From contig CAILVF010000087.1 of NCBI GenBank assembly GCA_903837605.1, positions 124,001-188,000 on the forward strand: DNA of 64,000 nt. The letters run 5' to 3'. This stretch comes from an uncultured Bacteroidales bacterium. Its GTDB lineage: Bacteria; Bacteroidota; Bacteroidia; Bacteroidales; FEN-979. How positions within the stretch are numbered: the first letter of the stretch is position 1; each line of letters begins with the position of its first letter. A program made the translations under genes and the position numbers. The notes beneath the pieces are model-generated. The model was not told the origin of the DNA and ran no database searches. It saw nothing but the letters and a program-made list of their open reading frames with translations. Positions 53,270-61,163 of the stretch are shown here, in pieces.

Positions 53270-53857
53270 ATGGTAAATAAAGATGAAATCCGGGAATCGG
53301 TTCTGAAAGTGGCCCAGGAAATATTCACCAGGTTTGGTTTTCATAAGACCACCATGGATGACATCGCCAGGGGCATGGGAAAGGGGAAAAGTTCCATTTA
53401 CTATTATTTCAACAGCAAAGAAGATATTTTCAGGGCCGTGGTCGAAAAAGAGCTGGGTGATCTCAGGAACAAAATCATTTCGTCGGTGTCGGAGGCAAAA
53501 GGTCCTAAAGAAAAACTTAAGGCCTATGTAATTGAAAGGATGCAGGGTCTGAGAAATCTTGTAAACCTGTTCAATGTTCTGAGGACTGAATTTATAACCC
53601 AGAGGGATTTTACAGACCAAATCCGGATGAAGACTGATGAAGAAGAGATCAATATCGTAAGAAGCATACTTGATGAAGGAGTTTTAGACAGGATCTTCCA
53701 TCTCGAAGACACATTCCTGACTGCCGTTGCTATTGTAACCGCCCTTAAGGGAATGGAAGTCCCTCTTGTTGTCTCCCAGGTTAACAAAGAGAGTCATCTG
53801 GAAATGACGTTAGACCGCCTCCTTGACGTATTGTTCTATGGAATACTTAAAAGATAA
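53270..53857 (+). CDS. TetR/AcrR-family regulator
   Basis: A 195-residue repressor. The N-terminal helix-turn-helix is clear (FTRFGFHKTTMDDIARGMGK, SSIYYYFNSKEDIF). The C-terminal ligand-binding region is not assignable. The ATG at 53270 begins the usual few residues before the first helix; the frame is open to 53219, which falls inside the predicted promoter. It is the first gene before a TolC-HlyD-permease set and most likely represses that operon in the absence of a toxic or lipophilic ligand. Confidence 0.9.
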   Translation: MVNKDEIRESVLKVAQEIFTRFGFHKTTMDDIARGMGKGKSSIYYYFNSKEDIFRAVVEKELGDLRNKIISSVSEAKGPKEKLKAYVIERMQGLRNLVNLFNVLRTEFITQRDFTDQIRMKTDEEEINIVRSILDEGVLDRIFHLEDTFLTAVAIVTALKGMEVPLVVSQVNKESHLEMTLDRLLDVLFYGILKR

Positions 53858-53883
53858 GTCCCCGAATACTAATTTTTCAAATC

Positions 53884-55380
53884 ATGAAATCCAAAATAAA
53901 TTGCTTGTTGTTTTTCCTGGCCCTGATAACAGGTCCGGTTACCACTCTTGTTGCTTCGGGACCGGTAGTTGCCAGGAAATTGTCTTTTGAGCAGGCCCTT
54001 GAGGTTACATACCAGAACAGCCATGTTCTAAAACAAGTTAACTATCTTCAGAAGCAGAAAGACCAGGAGCGCTTGGCTGCCAAAGGCTTATATTTCCCAA
54101 CAATAGGAATTACCGCATCGGCCATAATAATGTCGGATCCCATCACATTAGATCTTAACCCGGTAAAGGATGCCATCACACCATTATATAAAACACTCGG
54201 AAGTTATGGGAAATTCGGTGATGTGCCCGGGCTGCCCGATGATGTTGCTACCCAGGTCATCAGGCAGAAACTGAACGCCGGCCTTACTGAGATTCAGAAT
54301 CAGGACTGGAACCAGGTGATCCAGAAACAGCAATTTGCGGTGGTTGCGGCAAACCTGCAGTGGCCTGTATTCACAGGTGGTAAAATACTGATAGCCAACA
54401 GGTCTGCAGAGATACAGAAAAAAGACGTGAGTGATGTTTCCCGTCAGAAAGAAGGAGAGCTGATGAGCGAGCTTGCCGAAAGGTATTACGGGCTCTGCCT
54501 TGCTACGGCTGTTGTACAGGTGCGTACCGATGTGTTCAGCGGGCTGCAGCAGCACCTCCGGGATGCACAAAAACTAGAACAACAGGGAATGATCTCAAAT
54601 GCTGATCTTCTTCATGCAAAGGTTTTCAATGCCCAGGCAGGAAGAGAATTAAGCAAGGCCTTGCAGAATTCTGATATCGTATACCAGGCCCTGAGCAATA
54701 CCATGGCGATAGCTGACAGTTCTAAAATAGAACCATCGTCCGGCCTGTTTTATCTTGACTCCATTGAACCCGAGACGTATTTTGTAAACCTTTCACTGAG
54801 CAAGAATCCATTGCTGAGACAGATTGAAACAAAGAAACAGTTGTCGGTCCAGAAATACAGGGCTGAAAAAGCAGAATTTTTCCCTACAATAGCTTTACAG
54901 GGAACCTATGATATTGTAAATAAAGATCTATCGACTTATATCCCTGACTGGGAAGTTGGAATCGGCCTGAAGTGGACCATTTTTGACGGCGTTGCCCGCC
55001 TGGGGAAAGTCAAGGCGGCCTCCATGCAAACAAAACAGGTAGAAGAATTTGGAATTAAAGCCCGGGGCGATGTGGCAACCATGATCAATAAACTCTACCA
55101 CGAGCTGAACATGTACCGTGAACAGCTGACCGAGCTTGAAATGGCAAGGCAATATGCAGAAGAATATTTAAGGGCAAGGGAAAAGGAATTTCATGAAGAT
55201 ATGACGAATTCGTCCCAAGTGATCGATGCAAAGCTGGCGCTGGCCCAGGTCATGACAGAACGCCTTCAGGCAATGTACAATTATGACCTTACCCTGGCGA
55301 GACTGCTTGAGTATTCAGGTGTACCCGGGGATTTCCCTTCCTATTCGAAAAGAACCTGTACGAAATCAGAAAGCAATTAA
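53884..55380 (+). CDS. TolC-family outer-membrane efflux protein
   Basis: A 498-residue exported protein with a signal peptide (about 1-25). Two repeats of long helices and short strands fill the rest, as in TolC (LSFEQALEVTYQNSHVLKQ at the start of repeat 1; FVNLSLSKNPLLRQIETKKQ at repeat 2). It forms the outer-membrane channel for the HlyD adaptor and the two permeases encoded next. It lies 26 bases after the TetR gene. Confidence 0.93.
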   Translation: MKSKINCLLFFLALITGPVTTLVASGPVVARKLSFEQALEVTYQNSHVLKQVNYLQKQKDQERLAAKGLYFPTIGITASAIIMSDPITLDLNPVKDAITPLYKTLGSYGKFGDVPGLPDDVATQVIRQKLNAGLTEIQNQDWNQVIQKQQFAVVAANLQWPVFTGGKILIANRSAEIQKKDVSDVSRQKEGELMSELAERYYGLCLATAVVQVRTDVFSGLQQHLRDAQKLEQQGMISNADLLHAKVFNAQAGRELSKALQNSDIVYQALSNTMAIADSSKIEPSSGLFYLDSIEPETYFVNLSLSKNPLLRQIETKKQLSVQKYRAEKAEFFPTIALQGTYDIVNKDLSTYIPDWEVGIGLKWTIFDGVARLGKVKAASMQTKQVEEFGIKARGDVATMINKLYHELNMYREQLTELEMARQYAEEYLRAREKEFHEDMTNSSQVIDAKLALAQVMTERLQAMYNYDLTLARLLEYSGVPGDFPSYSKRTCTKSESN

Positions 55381-55409
55381 AGATTATTAAAAAGAAAAAC
55401 ACTGACGTC

Positions 55410-56414
55410 ATGAATAAAAAAGGCATAATACTAGCATCTGTCGGCACGGGGCTTCTACTTTTCCTTGTGATCTTTTCAATTATTGTTATAAATCATCCCA
55501 GGCCGCTTGAGGTCCAGGGCGAAATTGACGCAACACAGGTTAGGGTGGCCTCAAAGATTGTGGGCCGTCTCGACAGTCTCCCGGTTCATAAAGGAGATGC
55601 CGTAATAAAAGGTCAGCTGCTGTTTACATTAAAAAGCCCGGAAATAGGGGCAAAGCTCGACCAGGCCAACGCAGCATTGCTGGGGGCCCAGGCTCAGAAC
55701 GACAAAGCTAATACCGGTGCTGAAATTGAAGATATCGAAGCCGCAAAAAACATGTATATGAAAGCCCTGGCTGCTTCCGACCTTGCACAGAAAACCTATG
55801 ACAGGATCAATAACCTTTATAAAGACGGCGTGGTTCCTGCCCAGAAAAAAGATGAAGCGGAAACTCAGCTGAAAGCTGCTGTTGAAACGGCTAATGCCGC
55901 CAAAGAAACATGGAATAAAGCAAAAAAAGGTACCCGGATTGAAGACAAGGAAACGGCAAGGGCCATGGTGTCAAGGGCACAGGGGGCAATTGAAGAGGTC
56001 AGAAGTTATCTTAGCGAAACAAGCATTACATCGCCTGTCGACGGTGAAGTGTCGGATATCATCGCCGAATCAGGAGAACTGGTGTCGGCAGGTTACCCCG
56101 TACTTACCATAGTAAACCTCAGGGACTGCTGGGCAACTTTCAATTTGCGTGAAGACCTGCTTGCTTCAGTAAGGATGGGCAGCGTTTTCAGTGCAAGGGT
56201 CCCGGCACTGGGGAATAAGGAAATCAAACTGAAAGTTACTTACATACATCCCTTGGGGAATTTCGCTACCTGGAATGCAACAAAGACTTCCGGGGATTTT
56301 GACATGAAGACTTTTGAAGTCCATGCAAGGCCCGAACAGGCTGTTGACGGACTTCGCCCCGGCATGAGCGTTCTGGTCGACTGGAAAGCAGTGAAAGAGA
56401 ACTCAGGAAAATGA
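55410..56414 (+). CDS. HlyD/YbhG-type periplasmic adaptor
   Basis: A 334-residue adaptor with one N-terminal membrane helix (about 7-27). The lipoyl-like half motifs (ATQVRVASKIVGRLDSLPVH and later ITSPVDGEVSDIIAESGELV) flank a long coiled-coil hairpin (75-205). This order is standard for adaptors that join an inner-membrane pump to TolC. The stop overlaps the start of the first permease gene (ATGA). Confidence 0.93.
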   Translation: MNKKGIILASVGTGLLLFLVIFSIIVINHPRPLEVQGEIDATQVRVASKIVGRLDSLPVHKGDAVIKGQLLFTLKSPEIGAKLDQANAALLGAQAQNDKANTGAEIEDIEAAKNMYMKALAASDLAQKTYDRINNLYKDGVVPAQKKDEAETQLKAAVETANAAKETWNKAKKGTRIEDKETARAMVSRAQGAIEEVRSYLSETSITSPVDGEVSDIIAESGELVSAGYPVLTIVNLRDCWATFNLREDLLASVRMGSVFSARVPALGNKEIKLKVTYIHPLGNFATWNATKTSGDFDMKTFEVHARPEQAVDGLRPGMSVLVDWKAVKENSGK

Positions 56415-57592
56415 AAACCCTCGGGAATAACCGGTTTGCAAACGTTTTCGGAAGAGAGCTTAAAAGGATAATCTCCGATAAAATATACCTTTTCATCGGG
56501 CTCATTGCGCCTGTTGTGGGCTTTGGTATTATCATCTGGATCTTTTCAGCCGGTGTTCCAAGAAAGCTTCCTGTGGCAATCGTTGACATGGACCATACAG
56601 CGCTTTCACGTCAAATCATCAGGTCGGTGGATGCAACATCCATCGCCAACACTGACAGAAGTTATTCCGACCTTGATCAGGCTTCAAAAGCAATGGTTTC
56701 AGGCGAAGTTGAGGCCGTGATATGCATACCTCAATATACGGAACGAAATATTATTCGCGGACAGAGTGCTCCCGTTGCAGTTTACGTGAATAACGCATAT
56801 CTCATTAAAGCAGGTCTTCTTAAAAGCGGAATACAGAAAGCCCTTGCAACACTCTCGACAGGAATAAAGGTCAGGTCAATGATGATGGGCGGGGAAAATG
56901 AGAAACAAGCCTTATCTAAAGTTATGGCTGTACGACTAAGACCGGTACTACTATTTAATCCTTACACGAGCTATGAATACTACCTTACGTTGCTGCTTTT
57001 ACCGGTCTTGCTTACAGTCTTTGTCCTTTTTGGAACCATATATGCAATCGGCACGGAACTTCAATACGGTACCGGTCCCGAATGGTTTAATGCATCCGGA
57101 AATAAACTGATAATCGCTATTACCGGTAAATTTATGCCTCACACCTTAATCTTTTATGCGCAGGCCCTTGTCATGAACCTGCTTTTTTTCAGCGTATTGG
57201 GACTGCCCCTGAAGGGCCACCTGGGTTTAATCCTTACTTCGGAATTGCTTATGATACTGGCTTACCAGTGTATGGCCGTTCTCTTTGTTTCGGTAATGAA
57301 AAACATGAGGCTGGCATTATCCATTGCAAGTGCATATACCATGCTGGCAGTAACGTTTGCAGGACTTACGTTTCCATTGTTCGGAATGCCCGTAATTGCA
57401 CAGACTTTCAGCAGGGTATTTCCATTTTCATACTGGCTGGATCTGTTCGCAGGTCAGACCCTGAGAGGGGAGCCTGCTTCAATTGCCATTAAACAAATGT
57501 TATTTATCAGCATATTCATCGTCGCCGGGGCTTTGTTTACACCACGTCTCAGGTATATTCTAAGCAACCGTAAATACTGGGGAAAAATCTGA
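56411..57592 (+). CDS. ABC-2 type permease (YhhJ/YbhS/YbhR-like), first
   Basis: A 393-residue membrane protein. One N-terminal helix (about 25-47), a large extracytoplasmic domain (50-190) and about five C-terminal helices are the layout of ABC-2 permeases in YbhFSR-type drug exporters. RELKRIISDKIYLFIG opens it, and PVAIVDMDHTALSRQI (read as PVAIVDMDHTALSRQ) begins the outer domain. Translation is coupled to the adaptor gene by an ATGA overlap. It should pair with the next gene as a heterodimer. Confidence 0.88.
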   Translation: MKTLGNNRFANVFGRELKRIISDKIYLFIGLIAPVVGFGIIIWIFSAGVPRKLPVAIVDMDHTALSRQIIRSVDATSIANTDRSYSDLDQASKAMVSGEVEAVICIPQYTERNIIRGQSAPVAVYVNNAYLIKAGLLKSGIQKALATLSTGIKVRSMMMGGENEKQALSKVMAVRLRPVLLFNPYTSYEYYLTLLLLPVLLTVFVLFGTIYAIGTELQYGTGPEWFNASGNKLIIAITGKFMPHTLIFYAQALVMNLLFFSVLGLPLKGHLGLILTSELLMILAYQCMAVLFVSVMKNMRLALSIASAYTMLAVTFAGLTFPLFGMPVIAQTFSRVFPFSYWLDLFAGQTLRGEPASIAIKQMLFISIFIVAGALFTPRLRYILSNRKYWGKI

Positions 57593-57599
57593 AGGTATC

Positions 57600-58808
57600 A
57601 TGATTAAAACTATTCAGAACAGCCTTTCAAATGTTGGCGGGATCGTAATTTCCGAGATCCGGGAATCCTTTTTGGACGCAGGGACGGTATTGATCTTTAT
57701 CGTTGCCGTCATTCTGTACCCCATGCTTTATTCTCTCGGGTATATCAATCAAACCATAAGGGATATCCCGGTGGCTGTAATAGACCAGGACAATTCCTCC
57801 CTTAGCCGTCAATATACAAGGATGCTTGATGCTACTGAACAGCTTTCGGTGAGTTCCAGGCCTGTCAGTTTAAAAGAAGCCGAGCATTTGTTTTATCAGG
57901 GAACAATTCACGGGGTGGTGCTTATTCCTGCAAATTTCGAAAAGGAAATACTAAGCCGTCGGCAGGCCGATGTCACGGTTTATTGTGATGCCGGGAAATT
58001 CTTTGTCTACAAACAGGTATTTACCGCTTCCTCTTATGCCACAGGAACATTAAATGCCGGGGCGGAAATAAAATCCCTTCTTTCGCAGGGCCGTTCCTGG
58101 GATGATGCGTTCAACCGCTTTGAAGGACTTAATGCCCAATTCTTTGAACTATACAATCCATCATCAGGTTATTGTACTTTCATTGTGCCGGGTATATTGA
58201 TTATTGTCATCCAGCAATCCCTTCTTGTGGGCATAGGACTGCTGTTTGGAAAAAACAATGAGCGAAGGAAATTCACTGATCGGGGCAAGGCAATTTATCC
58301 ATGGTTACGTAATCTTGAGTCGGTCCTTGGAAAAGCCACTGCTTATGTAATTCTTTACCTTTCTACTACCCTGGTAACCCTGGTCTTGCTTTACCACTGG
58401 CTATCCTTCCCTGAAAAAGGTAATTTCTGGACTGTTTACCTTTTGCTGATACCGTTCCTGTATACAGTTTCTTTCCTTGGGATCGCAATTGGTTGCTGGT
58501 TTAAGAAAAGAGTACATGCACTGATGATTATAGTATTTGCTTCTCCTATGGTATTTTTCCTGACAGGTGTGGCATGGCCCATAGAATCACTGCCTGGATT
58601 ATTGAAATTACTGGCATATGCATTTCCCACTACTCCCATGATCCCGGCATTTATTAAACTTAGGCTGATAGGCGGAGGAATAAATTCTGTATTTCATGAA
58701 TGGGTGATTATCATAATTCAAATGTTTTTATATTTTATTCTTGCCCTTGCATCATACTGGTTTGCAATGAAATCAAATAATAAACCTGTTATGGCTGAAG
58801 CCATATAA
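57600..58808 (+). CDS. ABC-2 type permease, second
   Basis: A 402-residue relative of the preceding protein with the same layout: a helix at about 28-50, an outer domain opening PVAVIDQDNSSLSRQYTR, and five or six C-terminal helices. It starts seven bases after the first permease. No ATP-binding protein gene lies before or after, so the operon as seen lacks its motor. A hairpin with T run follows. Confidence 0.88.
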   Translation: MIKTIQNSLSNVGGIVISEIRESFLDAGTVLIFIVAVILYPMLYSLGYINQTIRDIPVAVIDQDNSSLSRQYTRMLDATEQLSVSSRPVSLKEAEHLFYQGTIHGVVLIPANFEKEILSRRQADVTVYCDAGKFFVYKQVFTASSYATGTLNAGAEIKSLLSQGRSWDDAFNRFEGLNAQFFELYNPSSGYCTFIVPGILIIVIQQSLLVGIGLLFGKNNERRKFTDRGKAIYPWLRNLESVLGKATAYVILYLSTTLVTLVLLYHWLSFPEKGNFWTVYLLLIPFLYTVSFLGIAIGCWFKKRVHALMIIVFASPMVFFLTGVAWPIESLPGLLKLLAYAFPTTPMIPAFIKLRLIGGGINSVFHEWVIIIIQMFLYFILALASYWFAMKSNNKPVMAEAI

Positions 58809-58813
58809 CGAAT

Positions 58814-58882
58814 TAAGGCACAGGATCGAATTGGTTTTTGGTTAATACAAACGTTCTTTTATACCTTGATCCTGTGTCTTTT
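58814..58882 (+). terminator. Long-loop terminator after the efflux operon
   Basis: AAGGCACAGGATC (58814-58826) pairs with GATCCTGTGTCTT (58867-58879) through one G-U pair, with a 40-base loop and T residues after. The long loop makes it less certain than the other terminators here. Confidence 0.55.
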
Positions 58883-58926
58883 TATCTTATCTCCACGTAT
58901 CTTTATCGCGGTTCTTTAATGTTAGC

Positions 58927-59349
58927 ATGAAAAAAATGGAGAGTGTCTTCCTGGAATGTAAGCTTAAAATCGGTCAAACCATTTATGTATTGCCTTCGGA
59001 AGTGCCTTTGTTGCTGGGCAAAGGTGCTGTTTTAGTAGATATCAGAAGCGAATTGGAAACCGGAATCAAGGCTTTTGGCGTGGAAAATGTGGTTTACCTT
59101 CCCTATTATGAACTTGATGAAAAATGGGAATCCCTGCCACTAAACAGACCTCTTATTTTTGCCGATGCTGTCGGCCTCCACAGCAAAGAAGCTGCAGAAA
59201 AAATGTCGGGGAAAGGTTATCATGAAACTGCAAGCCTTAGCGGGGGAATTGCAGATTGGGAAAAAGAAGGAATGCCGATGAAGGCAGGAAAATACCAACC
59301 CCTGAATGGCCCATGCGCATGCATGATAAGGCCGCATGAAAGAAAATAA
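58927..59349 (+). CDS. Rhodanese-like domain protein lacking the catalytic Cys
   Basis: A 140-residue protein with the rhodanese fold: VLVDIRSELETGIK and VYLPYYEL early, LIFADAVGLHSKEAAEKM at the active-site loop, and LSGGIADWEKEGMPM at the end. The position of the catalytic Cys holds Asp80, so sulfur transfer by the usual route is not possible. The added tail contains CACM (Cys130, Cys132) that could bind metal or carry sulfur instead. It is convergent with the cysteine dioxygenase gene, 35 bases away. Confidence 0.85.
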   Translation: MKKMESVFLECKLKIGQTIYVLPSEVPLLLGKGAVLVDIRSELETGIKAFGVENVVYLPYYELDEKWESLPLNRPLIFADAVGLHSKEAAEKMSGKGYHETASLSGGIADWEKEGMPMKAGKYQPLNGPCACMIRPHERK

Positions 59350-59384
59350 AACAGTCAGGAATTTTACTTCTTTTAACCGTAACT

Positions 59385-59840
59385 TTAAACGAAATAGTTG
59401 GGGCGGTAATCAGACGGGCTGTAAATATGTATTGAAGCTGCGCGTTTACCAGAATGGTTGATGATTTCATGTAAAATCACGTTACCTTCCTTGTAGGCAA
59501 TTCCGTCGGTCGGGAGTATACTGCTGCTGATGAATTCAGGTTTTAAGGATAATTTGTAAACGTTTTCGGTCACTTCGCTTTGCATTACCCTTACCAGGCA
59601 TCCGTTGACAGGATGGTCGTGAACAGGACAACCCTGGTTGACTTCCCAGCAAAGTACAAGCAACTCGAGCTGATCGTTCATTTTAACCAGGTTCCTTGCG
59701 TAATGATCGGCTTTATAAGTTTCATATTGTTTCCAATCGTCCCCGGAATAACCGGCTAAAACCGGGCCAAGGTCCTTTAATTTTTTACCGCTTCTTAAAG
59801 CCGAATCAAGAGCATTGAACAATTCATCCAGTGTTTTCAT
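59385..59840 (-). CDS. Cysteine dioxygenase
   Basis: A 151-residue cupin enzyme oxidising cysteine to cysteine sulfinate with O2. All key positions of the mammalian enzyme can be matched: the iron His residues in CPVHDHPVNGC and VILHEIINH, the substrate Arg in YARNLV, and both members of the Cys-Tyr crosslink pair (the Cys five after the second His of HDH, and Tyr in SIHIYSPSD). As I recall, many bacterial enzymes have Gly in place of that Cys. The ATG at 59840 was chosen; one seven codons upstream is possible. An O2-using enzyme suggests the host meets oxygen. Confidence 0.88.
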   Translation of the reverse strand: MKTLDELFNALDSALRSGKKLKDLGPVLAGYSGDDWKQYETYKADHYARNLVKMNDQLELLVLCWEVNQGCPVHDHPVNGCLVRVMQSEVTENVYKLSLKPEFISSSILPTDGIAYKEGNVILHEIINHSGKRAASIHIYSPSDYRPNYFV

Positions 59841-59995
59841 CCATTCTTTATTTCGTTGCAAAATTACTTGTATAGTCCTGACAATTATGTGTTATTTCAT
59901 TCTATTAAAAGTGAAATTTTGCAGACTTTCCCCTGATTTGCCTGTCAATAAAAAACCTTCGCTGCACAAGCTGATAGTGTTACGAAGGTTTTCGG

Positions 59996-60069
59996 TGGAG
60001 TATAGGGGAGTCGAACCCCTGACCTTTAGACTGCCAGTCTAACGCTCTAGCCAACTGAGCTAATACCCC
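59996..60069 (-). tRNA. tRNA-Ala (GGC anticodon)
   Basis: A 74-nt cloverleaf: acceptor arms GGGGTAT and ATACTCC with the G3-U70 pair that marks alanine tRNAs, D arm TAGCTCAGTTGGCTAGAGC, anticodon stem TTAGA/TCTAA closing loop CTGGCAG (anticodon GGC), and T arm GGGGTTCGACTCCCC. CCA is not fully encoded. Confidence 0.96.
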
Positions 60070-60079
60070 CTCGGGGCTG

Positions 60080-60087
60080 CAAAAGTA
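60080..60087 (-). promoter_or_regulatory. -7 element of tRNA-Ala
   Basis: On the minus strand TACTTTTG fits TAnnTTTG and is followed by GCAGCC, as at the tRNA-Gln gene. No TTG lies 19-21 bases upstream. Confidence 0.4.
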
Positions 60088-60130
60088 AAAAAATTTTTAC
60101 TTTGCAGCTATATTTGTTATACCACATTAC

Positions 60131-60691
60131 ATGAAACGTTTATTTGCCGCAGTAAAAACAGAGCCCGGGGAGAGCTTCATAAGATCTTATGGAGAGCTTA
60201 GAGCCAGGCTCGTTACAGAGCCTATTAAATGGGTTGAAGAGCATAATATCCACATCACTATTAAATTTTTCGGGGAAACGGAAGAAACTCTGATTCCTGC
60301 TATTTCGGAAACCCTTGGTAAGATTGCAAAAGATTGGCCTGTAATAACCTTCCAGCTTAAGGGGATTGGTCTTTTCGGCAGCAAGTATCAACCGAGGGTT
60401 GTTTGGGCCGGGGTTGATCCTCCGGTTTCTTTGGCCTCCCTGATGCAAAACACTCAAAAAGAGATGGAAGTGCACGGTTTTAAAATCGACCGCCAGAATA
60501 TTATACCCCATCTGACACTGGGCAGAATAAAATTTATCAAAGACAAGCAGTTGTTTCAGAAGGTGATGGATTCATACAGGGAACTTCACTCGGATCCGGT
60601 TAAAATAAAGGAATGTATCTTATATGAAAGCATTTTACTCAGGGATGGCCCCCGGTATATTACACTGAAAAAATTCCCTTTTGGAAAATAA
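60131..60691 (+). CDS. thpR: RNA 2',3'-cyclic phosphodiesterase (2H family)
   Basis: A 186-residue LigT/ThpR-type enzyme that opens 2',3'-cyclic phosphates on RNA ends. The two catalytic H-x-T motifs are HITIKFFGE (about residue 39) and HLTLGRIKF (about residue 129), at normal spacing. The protein starts MKRLFAAVKTE, typical of the family. A putative -7 element TATATTTG lies 15 bases upstream (60109-60116). It is divergent from tRNA-Ala and ends against a hairpin. Confidence 0.92.
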   Translation: MKRLFAAVKTEPGESFIRSYGELRARLVTEPIKWVEEHNIHITIKFFGETEETLIPAISETLGKIAKDWPVITFQLKGIGLFGSKYQPRVVWAGVDPPVSLASLMQNTQKEMEVHGFKIDRQNIIPHLTLGRIKFIKDKQLFQKVMDSYRELHSDPVKIKECILYESILLRDGPRYITLKKFPFGK

Positions 60692-60722
60692 AAATGGCCG
60701 GTCTTAAATTCAAACCGGCCAT
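60685..60722 (-). terminator. Terminator between thpR and the DUF6249 gene
   Basis: Arms ATGGCCGGT and ACCGGCCAT (60694-60702 and 60714-60722), perfect, 11-base loop. On the minus strand a T-rich tract (TTTTATTTT) follows, so it ends the DUF6249 transcript. Confidence 0.75.
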
Positions 60723-60755
60723 AAAAACCTGATGAGCAAAAATTTACAGATTGTA

Positions 60756-61088
60756 TTAGGTTTTGTCTGTTCCCTTAAATCGGTTTGCTATGATATAATA
60801 GATCATCAATGCAATACCTCCGAATAAACAGATCATGGAGAAGAAAGCAGCTTCTTCTTCCATGCTGGTGGAACTTGAGATAATTTTTCCTGCGATAATG
60901 CCCAGGCCTATTCCAATAAATATCATTCCCCATTTAAGGGATCCGAGAATATTGCCTTTCGCATCAAGATTTGAGGCATTTCCTCCGCTTTTGATCAGGC
61001 TCATCCGTTCTTTGTGCCTGAGCGAGATATACACAATGCCAAAAACCATGGCAAAGACTGTAATCGGTACAATAACTTCTGCGTTCAT
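60756..61088 (-). CDS. DUF6249-type small membrane protein
   Basis: A 110-residue inner-membrane protein with three hydrophobic segments (about 5-22, 52-70 and 82-100) and a charged loop LRHKERMSLIKSGGNA after the first, the layout I associate with DUF6249. Function unknown. In Bacteroidota such genes are often near ECF sigma factors, and one lies 1.6 kb away here on the other strand. It is transcribed alone and ends at a clear terminator. Confidence 0.75.
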   Translation of the reverse strand: MNAEVIVPITVFAMVFGIVYISLRHKERMSLIKSGGNASNLDAKGNILGSLKWGMIFIGIGLGIIAGKIISSSTSMEEEAAFFSMICLFGGIALMIYYIIANRFKGTDKT

Positions 61089-61163
61089 ATCCGTGTGTAT
61101 TTAGGGTTTTGTGTGTATTATGACCCTTTGACGCAGATGTTTTTATTAAGTTACAGCTGAAAA

